From Marsupella aquatica (taxonomy: Eukaryota > Marchantiophyta): 64,000 bases of DNA. The stretch lies in contig OZ316892.1 of NCBI GenBank assembly GCA_973895155.1, positions 10,230,001-10,294,000 on the forward strand, given 5' to 3'. The notes under the pieces are model-generated. The model searched no databases. It was given only the letters and a program-made list of their open reading frames with translations, and was not told where the DNA came from. Position numbers and translations under genes: made by a program. This document shows positions 45,078-57,560 of the stretch, in pieces (the first letter of the stretch is position 1; each line of letters begins with the position of its first letter).

Positions 45078-48000
45078 GAAAAAATCCGTGTAGTCAGACA
45101 CCGTAGTAGTAGGGGATAGATGACACAAATGAGTAGAGGGTCAGAGCCAGAGCCGAAATTAGGCAAGAGCTGAGGTGAGAGCCAAAGCAAGACAAATCTA
45201 GACACAAGGGCAGGTCAAGCAAGTGTGTTGGGCAATAGATAAACCAACCAAGGCTTCTCTCTCACACTAGTCTGATAATCACCTCCCCTTGAATCCAATG
45301 GTGATCAAAGAATGTCACATGGATTAGATGACCTATGTTTAATACCACCCCCTTAATTTTCTCCCCTTTCCCTTTTTCTCTGTCTTTTCCTTTTCATCTT
45401 GCGTTTCTCTGTTCCCTCCCCACCACTCACATGAGCTGGAGTGGGCTTGTGGTGTTAGACAAGCCCATGGAGGAGCTGGGCACCAGGAGTTGGGGAGTTA
45501 AGGTGGGCAGAAGAGTGGAAGGCATATAAGGTGGGATTGGATGGCCATGGAGAAAGTCCTGGTTGGAGGTGTGGGCAATTGTGCCATGCCTAGGGTCTGC
45601 CCAGAGTGGAGAGGGCTGAGTGGGAAAGGAAGGCAAGAGGGAGAAAGGTCGGGAAAGGAATTTGAGACGAAAATTTAATAAAATAGTCAAAATTTGCAAA
45701 ATGGATCCAATTGTGATGAGATACTTAAGACACAGGGACAAGGTAAATATCACCATGCACCCTCATACAGGCAACAATAAACCCAAAAATAGTAGCAATG
45801 ATTCTGGAAAAATTATTAGGCCCTCCTAGTTTGAAAAAAGTTGCCCCTCCCTTCCCTAAAGGAAGTCCTAAAGGGGAAAACTCCATCAAATAACCACCAA
45901 CTGAAAAACAAATATGCCCTCCATAACCAATTTAACCGCAAAACCCCCACACGAAAACCTTTCCGCCTCCCCAAAAAATAATGGAAAGAGCTGAAACCCG
46001 TCTTTAAAAGGGAAAAATTGTTCCAAAAACGAAAGGAAATCCCTACATTGGTCTTCGCTCCCTTTCTCTTCCTAGAGTCTCTCCTACTAATGATTGAGCG
46101 TAGCTTATGCTACTTTACTAGATGTACTCATGTCAACTGCATTTTCCATCTTTGTCGTTTTGGGACACTTGTTCTTATACATTCGTCCAAGTTTATAATT
46201 GACCCAGAAACAACAAAATAAATGGTTGTCATGAATTCCCGCCTAAATTGAGTTTCTAAGCCTACTGAAATTTGATATTATAGTAGTGAAGATGATTACT
46301 AAGGGTTAGGGGAGTACTGTATATGGTAGCTTGTGCTGTAATGACATTATTACAAGACTTCTTATTGTTGTCTGTTACCTTCTCTCAATATCCACGATGT
46401 TGAGAGTGAGGTGGTTGGCTATGTAAAGAACTCTTCTTTTCTTGCCTCAATTGCCTAATATGGAGAGGGAAACCAAAGCCTGGATGGGCTGGAAGATTGT
46501 CTCTTGTCGTCCCCATGGACTGCGACACCTAAAATGAGCACTTTACAGCTAATGATGAGAGAATCTCGATGATAAATGTTCTCAATTGACTATTTACCTT
46601 CTCTAAGGAGACTCTGTGCACTTAAAACTAAGTTGAAAAATGCATGGAATGGACTGAAGTTTACATTTAATGATGTATTTGAAATTTTTAGTATCTCCAT
46701 ACGGGCTCAGTAGTCAAAGCACTTATTCTAACAAGAGCAGCCCTCTTTGAAAAACATGATTCCTTAGAGTTTTGCAATGGAGAAAAATTAGTTACTTGCA
46801 GTGCTCTTCGTGACAAGAGAAGCGCTCTCTGAAAAATGAGATTTCTAAACAATATTCCCTTAGATTAAATCTTAAGATAGCTTAGTAGCAGAAATATAAG
46901 TCAAAACCCTGTTTAACACAAGAGAGACACTCTATGAAAGATAGAATATAACTTTGTAGTCTATTATAAAAATAATATTCTTGAAGAAAATTTAGTTCAT
47001 TTTGTTTTATGTCGTAAGTGAAGAAACTCTTTGAAAATGTGAAGTGCTTAGTACACACATTGTTTTATTGACCATAAAGGCTACATATGGTGCTGAAACA
47101 CTTGAATATAATTTACTTCTTATCTTTTTTTATTGAACTCTAAAAACATGGTTAGGTTACTACTAGAAGGAGGGAAAGATAATAAAAGACTAAAACCCAC
47201 AATAAAGCAAAGCTTGCAATCAAGGCTGCTCTGGCCACTGACATGATATCTTTTGCAGTTTTGCGGGATCTTTTGGACAGAAATGATGATGAAATAAGAG
47301 ACAAATACTTTTTGGATAGAAATGATGATCTTACAGGGTTGTTTTGAACAGAAGGGTAAAGAACAGCCTCCTAGCATATCTCTGTGTATTTGACCGGTCC
47401 ATCCAAGTTTGGCTTGTCCATGGGGGCTTCATCAGTCCATCCAGGCTTTAAGTTCAGGGAAACAGGGGTTTTAAAGAAAGGAGGATAGTCAAAGTACATT
47501 GTTGCAAAAACAATTGGTCAAAAATCTTATCTGCAATCTCTCTTAAACACCTCCCTTGGTAGAAAACTAAAGACAAGCACCTCCTATTGATCTTGCAATC
47601 TCTATTTATCACCCCCCTTTGGACAAAACCCAAACTAAGCACCTCTTATTGATCTTCAGCAAGACAAGTGGAAAGTTACTTTGGGACTGTCCACTAACCG
47701 TCCATTCTTTCTTGCCGATGAAAATTAAAAAAATTGTCAAAGGTTTCATCTAAGCCCCATTGCCGGGTGGTGTTAGTGTAAAAAGAGCAGGGCATGCATG
47801 GGACGTAAACTTACCTTGCATCTCTACCTCTCCACACTTACATCAGGGAGACATGACTCCCCTCATGTATGCTTCAATCTGGAGACTTGTCACCCCCGAA
47901 CTAACTTAAGTCCCCTATCTTTGGCCCCCATCTGGACTTCAACCAAGTTAACTAGACACAACTTGTTAGCTAACTTCTTAGGCCCATAACTTTGTAGTTA

Positions 48001-49195
48001 GGCATTCGTAGGTCAAGGGTGCCGGCTGGTTGGCTCCACCTGAGTGCCGTACAGTTCTCATGTGTGAAGCGTCTGATCGACATGATCCAAACTTTGTTAC
48101 GTGTGGTCCCGACGGTCCACCTTGAGCCCAGCCCATCTCATAGCCCAACTAGCTCCTAAGGCCAGTCCGGGTCCCTTGTGCGTGACTCTAGCTCAGTGCC
48201 TTGCCTTTAGAGAAACACCTGGTTGCTCTCAAGTCTCCTCAAATTGACATGCTTAGTCCCTTCTGGTCATCCCGGCGCCTGGAGATCACCATAGAGGAGC
48301 TTGGCGTTGGAGTCAGTGACGCCAGAGCTGAGACAGTGGTAGGGTAGTTAAGTTCTGCGTCTATTACATGACAGTATCACTTTTTCATATTGATCAGACA
48401 TGCATGCCACAAGGGTGGTGCACAATTCAAAGAATGTGTAGAAGACTACATTATTTAGTTAAAGGCAAGTTGTTGTGGTATCTTAGAACAAGCCTGGTTA
48501 TAGTTGAGGTGTGTGATTAGCCACCCGATTAGCCAGTCCCACTTCTAATGGTATTCCTGTAACAAGAAAATGAAGACCGTAGACACTAAAGTTGGTTTTT
48601 GAAAACTTATGTGTACACTCTAAAAAAATCTATTAGGCATGCACTTTTAGGTCTAGAGTTACTATGTAACCACAGTTACTCTAACCTCAGGGATCTCACT
48701 TCTGCAAACATGACATCATGTGCAACAAATAATAGCTCAGTTGTTTTATTTGTTCTAAGTGAAAACTTAAAAAGTTATGTGTAAGAACATTGGGGTCATC
48801 TAAATCCAATTTTGACTCATTTAAAGAAAAGATAGGGTTTTAAAAACCAATTCCAAGTAAAAAACCTATTCTAGTTTGATAGAAAAAAATCAACCTATAG
48901 AGTCTAGAAGGCCTAAAACAGTGCAAGTGATGGCCCGAGTCTCCATATAGTGAGACCCCCAAGGTCTAACTGGGGATGTAACACCGGGAATCAGGTGCTT
49001 GGTTAAGGTTAGGAGCGTTATCACTAACTATCTTCATAGCAGGACTTAGTCAGTGAGTGGAACTTATACTCATTAATAGGCAGCCAGTTGAAAGATAGGG
49101 AGAACTTAGTTTGTTGAGACTCCCTAACTATAGCTGATTTCACTATAGCTCTCTTATGTGTTCCCATGTGTTGAGCATAGACAACACTCGTAATG
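45078..49195. other. Intergenic, no gene recognised
   Basis: No protein family or RNA gene recognised. Related phrases about cells of 'AAACTCT(C/T)TGAAAAATG' type recur at 46740-47040, suggesting an old dispersed duplication. The 48000-48350 part has more balanced composition but no open gene. Confidence 0.4.
47533..47653. repeat. ~65-bp degenerate tandem duplication
   Basis: Two units share TGCAATCTCT, CACC(T/C)CCC(T/C)TT and AAGCACCTC(C/T)TATTGATCTT with several differences. Confidence 0.65.
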
Positions 49196-49340
49196 GTAAG
49201 CACATGACACATCCAACGCGCAAGCAGTTGACACAAGAGATACGTGATTCACCTCCTCGAGGCTACGTCCACGGGAACACACAAGAGAGCTTTACTGAAC
49301 TCTAAGCCCGTCGGCCATACCAAGTCTCCACAGTGTAAGC
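49196..49340. repeat. LTR-like direct repeat, left copy
   Basis: Shares ATGACACATCCAACGCGCAAG, TTCACCTCCTCGAG, GAACACACAA and AAGTCTCCAC with 52437-52590 over about 145 bp in the same orientation. This copy retains CG and CNG sites (CCCGTCGGCC, GGCTACGTCC). It is probably part of an LTR, but its outer borders are not resolved. Confidence 0.6.
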
Positions 49341-52300
49341 TCTCCTCATCTCTCAAGTGGCTCCATAACAATGAGCCTAAGTTCCACTTATCCAAGCAAA
49401 CACCGCTTGGCATATAGTGTGCATCCTAGTTAACCTAACCACGTCTCCAACTACGGTTAGTCTAACTACGGTTACATGCTGTAACCCTAGACCTTGAGTA
49501 AATACCTAACACCATGGACATAGACTCTAGAGAGGTCAACCAGGTATCTCTTGTGTTTATGTTCCTTGGATGTTTGCACATGCGCATGCTGTCTATGAAT
49601 AGGATAATGTCCTGGTTAGAGGGCATTGTGGGATATAATGCCCTGCAAAACAAGGGTAGTAGCCCGAGTTCTGAGGGCATTATTTCCATAATGCCCATAA
49701 CTAGGACATTAATGTATGTAAAAACTTGAGTGACTTTTGGATAACAAACAAGAAAAAGTGAATCCCTGAAATAGAAAATTCAGATTAAAAGGTCATCCAA
49801 GAAGTGGTTGCTATGGAATTGGCCAAAAATATATGTTCTTGAGTTATATTAGATTCTATTCATAGATATTTTGTTCGTATCACCATATAAGATTTGGTTA
49901 TCATCTTGAGATTTTGACTAAATTTAATTGTTTTTTGTGTATGGTGAAACTATATTTAATTTTTACTTTTACTATATTTATGGTGTTTTGTATAATCCCC
50001 TCCTCAAAAAAAGGGGTGCATTATGGAGAATTAATGCACTCAAATATACAAAGAGAAAAGTCATGAAAAGCTTTACGATTAGTAGTCGTTTGCTCATCAA
50101 ACCCATATTATATGAAAAAGGGGCAAACTAATGGGATTGTTAACTGCCAAAATGCTAAAGCATCTCCAATCCAATGGAGTTTGGCTTGGGTTAAATGTTT
50201 TTATTAAAAAAGGGTGGATTTAATACCCAGTTTGACAATGTCCTATTTTTAGTTCTCTACATGCATGTATCATGGCCAACTGGAAAGCAACCCCAACACT
50301 CTTGCCGGGTAATTTCTTGAAACAGCAAGGGTCAGCATCTAAGACCATAGATTGAAATTTTGAAACCCATCACCAAAACCCTAGAAAGTCGGCTACTATA
50401 TAACCTCATCCAGTAAGTACTTAAAAAAACCCATGATTAGTGAAACCCCAATGACATTCTAGTGAGTGTGTTGGACCTGACTTTTTCTTTTTTCTTTGCA
50501 CGAATAATTGGTCAACACCGGTGGTATTACAAACCCCAATATGGTTGGCTCTAGATGCTCTAAGTAGTGTTAGTGAAGTGCAAGCTAAGTCAGAGGGGTA
50601 CCACCTAGGCCACCAATGGATCTTCACTTTCACCACAAAAAGGACGTAGCCCTTATTGTAAAAAATCACTTGAGGACAAAACGAATCCAAATGTTACATG
50701 GCCAATGGCCAAGATTGTTCTGATGGGATTGTAAGTTTAGATCTGGTACCCCAAGACTTTGGAAGTGTTGCAAACTTCTCTAACATCTAAATGTATGCCC
50801 AACTAAACCTTTGTGGAGTGTAGTCAGCAAAATCTAAATGAATTTCCAGGTACTTTCTCTCTCCTTTTTGAGCTAGTCATTGGTGCCTCCAGTGGTTCCC
50901 CCTCTAGCTGGCACTTGACCTTGGGAATACATTTTAATGTTTGTCTTATGTACGTCATGTTGAGCAATTGACTGCTACTCTAATTACTTATTCATAGATG
51001 ATGTAAGGTATGAATTTTGTTTTGTTGGTTAGTAAGTGATAAATGACAGATATAAAGTAGGGGATTGAACAGCTTTCTACTACTACTGTAAAGTCTCTAA
51101 CACAGAACCAGGCCACATGTAACTACTTCTTTTATCATAAAATGAATTACATAAGGTATGTTCCAGGATGAACATGCTAGACATTCAGAAAACAATGTCT
51201 ATCCATAAATGACCTTGCACCTGGTTTCATGAATTTTTTTTTTCAAAAGATTTGAGATAGCGGTCCCATCCATGCTTATAGCTCCAGAAACGCGAGTCAA
51301 AAACAGGGTTTAAAATTCATTCAATCACTGGGCTGAAAATTCTTGCACTTGTTAAACAACCAACGAAGCTACTATCCGGACAAATTCTTAAGCAAGAAGT
51401 CCATTCGAGTGAATCATACAATGCGCCATCAATCTAGGCATATGTAACTCCAAGTCTTGTCTTATAAAACAAAAATGCCCTCTCACCAGGAGGTCACCCT
51501 ATTCGTAAGTGTTGGCTTTACAAGATGCCTGGGCCATTGTCTTATTCTAACACATTGTTTAATGAGTGGAAAGGACTCCAGTTGACTTGAGACCCATTCA
51601 GGTAGTGTGTCTACCGATTTGGCAAGAGTGGGTCCAAGTATATGCTCACATGGTGTGTTTTTTTTTTGTCTGAAAGGGACCACATCTCTGACTGGCTTTT
51701 TCTTTCTGAGAGGGATTTGTATATATTAAAGTCTCGAGTCTCCCGTTAATTTTTATTTTTATTTGGAAATACGATCAATTGTAAGGGATAAGATTCAGTT
51801 TAGACAATCTGCTTCGAGCATTTATAGATAACATATTCACAAGGTAGCTAGACTTAGCTCACTTAAATCCCTTCAAGATTATTCTCTTTGTGCTTTTTCT
51901 TTATTTTAGGGAAGAGAATGCTGTTCACATGCATGTGACTCGTTGTCCTCTACTCGTTGTCTTTTTGGTAAAGAAAGTGAGATGTCAACTTGCTATAAAT
52001 ATGGGTTTGATTCAAGAATGTGAATGTCAACTTGAATGAAATATGGGATTGATTCAGCCTAATCTGTAAGGTCTGTCTTCCTGGCCAAGTATGGCAAATG
52101 TCACCTTGCCTGAAGAGATGTTAGTACTATTCCTTATCTGATTTTCCCAAGGTATTTTTGACAGCCAGCAGTCAGTTTCTTGGAGAGGTAGGACCTTGTG
52201 ATAAACTCTTGAAAATCTGGTATGATTTCAAGTGTGAAGGAGGAGAAAAAGAATTAACCAATTTTTAACTACATTCTCACTAAAGATATTCTAATTTACA

Positions 52301-52436
52301 ATATTGTCAATCATTGTTTAATTTGATGTATTTACAAATATGTAATGGTTTTCATACATTTACACACTGTCTAGTTACTTTGTTAAATTTTTTGTCTTTG
52401 TATAAAAGCATTGTCTAACATAGATTACATTCACGA
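49341..52436. other. 3.1 kb between LTR-like repeats, no coding recognised
   Basis: AT-rich, with no recognisable gag, protease, reverse transcriptase or integrase frame. It could be a non-autonomous element interior, or unrelated DNA between two independent repeat copies. Confidence 0.35.
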
Positions 52437-52590
52437 CAACAAGCATATGACACATCCAACGCGCAAGTAGTTAACAAAGAGATATATGGTTCACCTCCTC
52501 GAGCCTACATCCATGAGAACACACAAAAAAACTTTACTAAACTTTAAACCCATCAACTATACTAAGTCTCCACTATGTAAACTCTTTTAT
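52437..52590. repeat. LTR-like direct repeat, right copy, transition-decayed
   Basis: Homologous to 49196-49340, but most differences are C to T or G to A (CCCGTCGGCC becomes CCCATCAACT; GGGAACACACAAGAGAGC becomes GAGAACACACAAAAAAAC). That pattern is expected where methylated cytosines deaminate. Confidence 0.6.
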
Positions 52591-52614
52591 CACTTGGGTC
52601 TATACATCGGGACT

Positions 52615-52739
52615 CCTCAAAGTCTCAAACCTTGGTGCCTAGGGTAGTTTTGGGGGCACTCTAGCCCATAATGACTTCCTCAAAGTCTCAAACCTTGGTG
52701 CCTAAGGTACTTTTGGGGCACTATAGCCCATAATGACTC
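52615..52739. repeat. 62-63 bp tandem duplication
   Basis: Units 52615-52677 and 52678-52739 both run from CCTCAAAGTCTCAAACC to GCCCATAATGACT, with a few substitutions and a 1-bp length difference. Confidence 0.9.
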
Positions 52740-54130
52740 AAAAAGGCCATTACTAAATTAAAGAAAGAAAAGACGGCTGGGCTAGTACTATAGTAGCCTG
52801 TTACTCTTGTAGCCCAGCCACCAAAAAACGAAGGAATCGCAAACAAAGGTGCATCGATGAATGTCAGCCTGAATATCAGCCGATCCTTTTGCAAGAGGCA
52901 ACCAAAACGACAACGCCACACTATAAAGAAGAGTAGAGGGGTGTCGTGCTACTTGAAGAAATGAAAGGTGCTGCCACAAGGCAATCCGATGAAAACTATT
53001 GCATTGTCTCGGATTCTGCGAATTTCTCACTTCTTTGTTCGCCCCAAGGACGGACCCAATTCTCTGATCAGTCGCGAACATTCAATCGGTCTCTGGATCG
53101 CTCAGTCTCTCTCACTCTCGCCCATCAAACAAGCTGCATACATCCCTCTTGTCCAGCCCAGCCCAGCCCACTGCAGTGCATCGAGTTGCAATCTAGCTGC
53201 CCCATTCCATCTACGACTGGACAGGTCGGGGTTGGATTGTCTCTAGAACCATGAATGGAATCTAGTTCCATCTCAGTCTGCTGCTCTTTCTGATTCTTTA
53301 TATCGGCCCGGCATGTGTCTGTCGTAGCTTTGAGCAGGACGGAGGGATCGGGTGTGTGTGGACTTTCTGGAAAGTCTGGAAAATCCACGCTTTCTGGAAC
53401 TGGGCTTGATCTGGTGCTCAAGTCCACTTGCATCCCTTCCTTGTTGTTGCTGCTTTCGTGACGTGTTCACTATGTGGAAATTGGCTCACCGCATCTCCTG
53501 ATGCTGTCTAGAGTGAGGCTACTTTAAATCAGTTATTGGCTCGGGACATTTCAATGCGGATAAATGATATATGACGGTGAGTTGCGACGCCGTTGTGATC
53601 TTCGAAGGGACGTGCGTGGGGTTGGTCTGGTTTTCAGTGCTGGGAGGGCCCATCATCTTAGTTTGCAGACAGGGCGATTGGGAGTATACTGTCATTACAC
53701 AGAAAACGGCCCGGATTTCTGGGCTGGCTTGGTGGAGTCCCGAGCATCATTCAATTCGTTTAGATCGACCTTGCTGTCTGTACGTGTCTGAGAGGAAAGG
53801 AATCAAGGAAGTGCGCGCTTTGCAGCTATTGGATTTCATCCGTACTTGACCTCAAGCGTCGATCACCTGGTATTCAATTCTCTATCACCTTCATGCATGT
53901 CCAAATTGCCATCCTCGATGAATTCAAAACATTTTGAAAAATTGGTGAGGCGGAGAAATATTTGTTTGTTAGTAAATCCGGCAGATATGTGTTCGATTTT
54001 ATGTTTCCTCTTCTAGATTGGTACTGTACAATTCTGAAGTCGGTTGCATCGACCTTCCAGAGAAGAGTGGGCGAAAATTGTCTACGGAGTGTGTGACAGA
54101 GAGGGGGGGTAAGCGCTTGGACGTCTCACC
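52740..54130. other. Upstream region of PADRE gene 2
   Basis: Overlapping open frames on both strands (52946-53254 + and 53125-53433 -) have no recognisable domain. CG content rises toward the PADRE gene. GCCCAGCCCAGCCCA at about 53156-53170 is a small tandem repeat. It probably contains the promoter and leader of the gene at 54131. Confidence 0.35.
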
Positions 54131-54910
54131 ATGGGCAATGTGACGCAATGCCTAGCCGAGCCACCCTCAGTTCGAGTGATGCGGCCGGATGGAAACGTCA
54201 TGGAGTATGACTACGGTATCCAGGTAGCAATGTTGATGACGCTATTTCCAGGGCACTTGTTGATTCATTGTCCCACTGACCCTGCGCCTTCCGGCGAGCG
54301 AAATCAATTCAAAGTCATGGAGGTGAACGACCGACTTCGTCTTGGTCAGTCGTACATAATCTATCCAATTCCGTCTCAGTATAAAGGGATCTTCAAAGCA
54401 CCTTCGATTCCGATGGATCGGATGTGTGTTCCTCGTTATTTAAATTCGAGTCTCACCCTGAAGGGCTTTGCGAAGGGCAATAGTAAGGTCAAACGGACGA
54501 GGAGGAGTAAGCTTTGGAGGGTGAAGCTTGTCGCAACGCCCTTCCTTTCGCTCTTTGCTTGCCAACCATCATCTCCGGTGGAGTCTGACAGAGAATGCAT
54601 GCCCCTTTTGGAATTGGATGAGTCCACCCCGAGCTTGAACAATATGAAGAGGAAAAGACCAGGTTTTGGGATCGGTGATCATCCATCTGTCTGGAAGCCA
54701 GATTTAGACGATATTCCAGAAAATCCACGTGGTTTCCATGCCTTGCCTTGGGCATACGAAGAAGCCGAAGAGAAATCACGGCCCTGCTTGGACAGATTAC
54801 AGCCACCAAACAGTGATGAAGATTTGGGGCCGAAGATCGGGAGAATGATTGCGCTTTCGATGTCGTCAAGATTCAGCAACCTCGATGTTAAGGAAGAAAT
54901 TCCACAGTGA
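54131..54910 (+). CDS. PADRE (DUF4228) domain protein 2
   Basis: An intronless 259-residue protein starting MGNVTQCLAEP, again with G2 and C7 suited to N-myristoylation and S-acylation. The PADRE domain covers about residues 12-92: VRVMRPDGNVMEYDYGIQVA, LLIHCPTD, then DRLRLGQSYIIYPIPSQYKG. A basic patch follows (KVKRTRRSK), then an acidic Ser/Pro-rich region, and near residue 190 the SVWKPDLDDIPE motif shared with PADRE protein 1 at 17517-18104. It is longer than its paralogue because of a C-terminal extension of about 60 residues. The upstream sequence CTCACCATGGGC is a good plant start context. Function is unknown; angiosperm relatives are stress- and pathogen-responsive. It appears intact. 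Confidence 0.87.
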   Translation: MGNVTQCLAEPPSVRVMRPDGNVMEYDYGIQVAMLMTLFPGHLLIHCPTDPAPSGERNQFKVMEVNDRLRLGQSYIIYPIPSQYKGIFKAPSIPMDRMCVPRYLNSSLTLKGFAKGNSKVKRTRRSKLWRVKLVATPFLSLFACQPSSPVESDRECMPLLELDESTPSLNNMKRKRPGFGIGDHPSVWKPDLDDIPENPRGFHALPWAYEEAEEKSRPCLDRLQPPNSDEDLGPKIGRMIALSMSSRFSNLDVKEEIPQ

Positions 54911-55009
54911 TTCCAAATGTGGGATCTACATCCAGGTTTTGAAAAAAAATTCCGTCAGGACTACAAGCATTCCGAAGTGTTTCCAGGGTCGAGAGCATCC
55001 AGGGTCACG

Positions 55010-55350
55010 GAGCTGCCTTTGGCTAAACTTCTTTTTCAAGATCGAGCTTTAGTACAAGCTGTTTTAACTCACAACAGCAGAACGCGGGGCATTCATAGTT
55101 CGATCCGAATTACAAGTTTCTTCAATCTAATACTCTCTCTAACGGCGAGAAAACATGTTGGCGAGATCGAGGACATGTCGGGAAAGTTCGAGAGTCTGCC
55201 CTTGGCTAAACTGCTTGTTAGAGCTTTACAACTGTTTAAATCAGCAAAAGCATCAAGCGGGGCATTAAGTCATTAATACTTCGATCCGAATTACAAATTA
55301 CTTTCCCTCAAACGGCGAGAAGACATGTTGGAGACAAGAAATCTTGGCGA
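55010..55350. repeat. ~185-bp direct duplication downstream of PADRE gene 2
   Basis: Two units (about 55010-55165 and 55195-55350) share CTGCC(T/C)TTGGCTAAACT, AGCTTTA, GGGGCATT, TTCGATCCGAATTACAA and GGCGAGAA(A/G)ACATGTTGG. The open frame across the first unit has no recognised domain. Confidence 0.8.
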
Positions 55351-56779
55351 GAGGGCATCAATTTAGGAACGTTTAACAATCGGACATATTTTTGAACGTG
55401 CTGAGGTGGCCGGCCCTACATTTATCAGCAAGGACTTAAGTCAGCTTGTTCTAAACGAGGAACATCGAGGCAACCCTGTTGCGACGATCATCTTCGAAAT
55501 TGATCGAAAGAGGGTTCACTATATCACTGTTCCGCGAGGGCTTTCCATTGCATATTACGGATATTGTTCTATAGATCACTCGGAAATTCTTAGTATCTGG
55601 AGAACATTATTTATTTGCAGCTTGCTGCAGGCTCGGTTACAGAACCAATTAAAGGGATCGATGAAGACCCTCACGGCAGAATCAGTTAGTATCAGTCAAA
55701 ACAATGTTACTGCTACATTGCACTCTCGATCTATGCAAATCTGTAGTCCACGAAAATTTCGGATCCAGCTTTCTCAAGGATTCCCCCTAGCTGCCGTCCT
55801 GAATTTGGATATTTCGTGGATGCTCCTTTGCTTGCGTACGTGTTCTTGCTTGTCCTTACTAAGTGCCAAGGTGCGTCATGGACTTCACTGTCTCTCTCGC
55901 TCTATCGTCAGCCGTGCTACATACACAGTGGACGATAAGATGGACAATGAATTCTGAGCCCGGATTCTGAGCTGTTAATACGGACGAACTGTACTTTTTT
56001 TGCAATGGGTGATAAGCACTGGAATGTTTTCATCTCGACCGTAGATAACGCACACGTTAAATGAATTTGTTAGTGAAAGTCCTAAACCGAATCTCTCGGA
56101 AATCCGCATGTATTGTACGAGACGGTCATCAGGAACAGTGCAAGGTCCTGAGTGCATTGTATTAGAGCCAGATCGACAGGCTACCGTGCCGTTCTGCGAT
56201 ATGATCTAAAATGGTACCACCTGTGCATAATTCCATAAATAATCAGGAAAATAATCAGGATGATGACTATTGTCTTGCTTTCACTTGGTTGGATTACTCC
56301 AGTTGTAAGTCTAGGAGAGGTAACGTGGTCGTTTTTGATTCGAATGAGATTATTACACTGACAAGAAGATATGGGGGCAGTTGCGATGCTATGTTTTCTT
56401 TTCTTTGTGACCGTCCCGGCCTTCGTTTCGCTCAGCTTGGTGTGCCGTGCTGCTCACTGGGAAGTCTTTTTCACTATTTGAGACGCTGGAAGGTGACAAC
56501 TGTATTGCCACGATTTCCCAGTATGTTTGACCAATTCATATGCTTCAAGCCCGGGTTTATGACTCAGTTACGTTGACTGCATCGGTGCATGACAGTGTAA
56601 TCGGGGATCCTTCACGCTTTTAATTAATATTCTAACTCTCACCGATTCAAAGGATTCCGAATGCTTAACAACTCGGTTGCTTGATTGTGCCGAATTGCCT
56701 TAGACTGCAAGCGATTGGCTCGATCTCCTTCGGCAGGGATCCGGAATCTTGCATGAGCTCAACAGTTAAACGTACTAAG
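55351..56779. other. Region with unrecognised open frames
   Basis: An open + strand frame at 55406-55957 starts at GTG and contains NPVATIIFEIDRKRVHYITV, which reads like protein, but I recognise no family and there is no good ATG. Another at 56211-56576 is also unrecognised. CG frequency is higher than in the AT-rich intergenic DNA, so a decayed or spliced gene is possible. Confidence 0.3.
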
Positions 56780-57560
56780 TCGGACCACCAATTCAAAGGA
56801 TTTCGGGCTCAATTGCTCAACTACATAACCTGATCTATAAACCGTACAGAATATCAGAAAATTGGAATGTCCCATCAAAAGTCACTACTAGATGATAAAA
56901 TGATGAAGATGAACGCCTGCTCCTGGCCGGTGGGTGGTTCTGCAGCTCGTGGCATACAAGTTCGCAAGTAGGGTGCATGCGACGTCGAGGACGAATACGT
57001 ACAGCTGGAATTAAAGCGTGGCGATCTCAATTACTAAACAGTGAAATAGGTTCTTTAAGCACTGATTCGAGATGCGGCCTATATAAGCTCAACTACATAA
57101 TCTCGTCTACAACGTGCAGACTACAAAAAATTGGCCAGCCATCAACTCAAGGGTTTACATAAATCTAACAGGTCATAAAATGAAGATAATCATACTCCTC
57201 CTGGTAGGTGGTGTCCCAGCTCGTGGCATACAAATTCGCTAGTATGTAGGTGCAAAGTGAATACAGCTGGAAAGCGTGGGTATCTGTATTGCAAGACAGT
57301 GATCCGGGTTCCGGCCTCAATACGCTCAACAACATAATCTGATCTACAACCTGGACACTCAACAGTCACAAAATGGAAAGCCATCAAGAGTCCCCAAAAA
57401 CATTAACAGATGATAAAATGAAGAAAAACGTACTCTTCCTGGTGGGTGGTTTTCCAGCTCGTGGCATAAAAGTTCAGAAGTAGGTGCATGCTAGCTCGAG
57501 CTCGAGGGTGAGCACAGCTGGAAAGCTTAGTTGGAGATCTCAATCGTCAGTATAGACTGA
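56780..57560. repeat. ~250-bp tandem array, about 3 diverged copies
   Basis: Copies share CTCCTGG(C/T)(C/A)GGTG(G)GTGGT, CCAGCTCGTGGCATA, AAGTAGGTGCATG, AGCTGGAA, GCTCAAC(T/A)ACATAAT and GATGATAAAATGAAGA, with starts near 56920, 57195 and 57438 and a partial copy before 56920. On the - strand the middle copy (57387-57190) reads MMAFHFVTVECPGCRSDYVV and ends HTSEFVCHELGHHLPGGV. The same ending recurs in neighbouring copies with frame changes, so the unit may have begun as a coding exon with a Cys/His motif. I do not recognise the protein. Confidence 0.75.

Noticed and set aside
55406-55957. 183-codon open frame next to PADRE gene 2
   Set aside because: The start is GTG with no ATG, and no domain was recognised; kept only as a note on the region.
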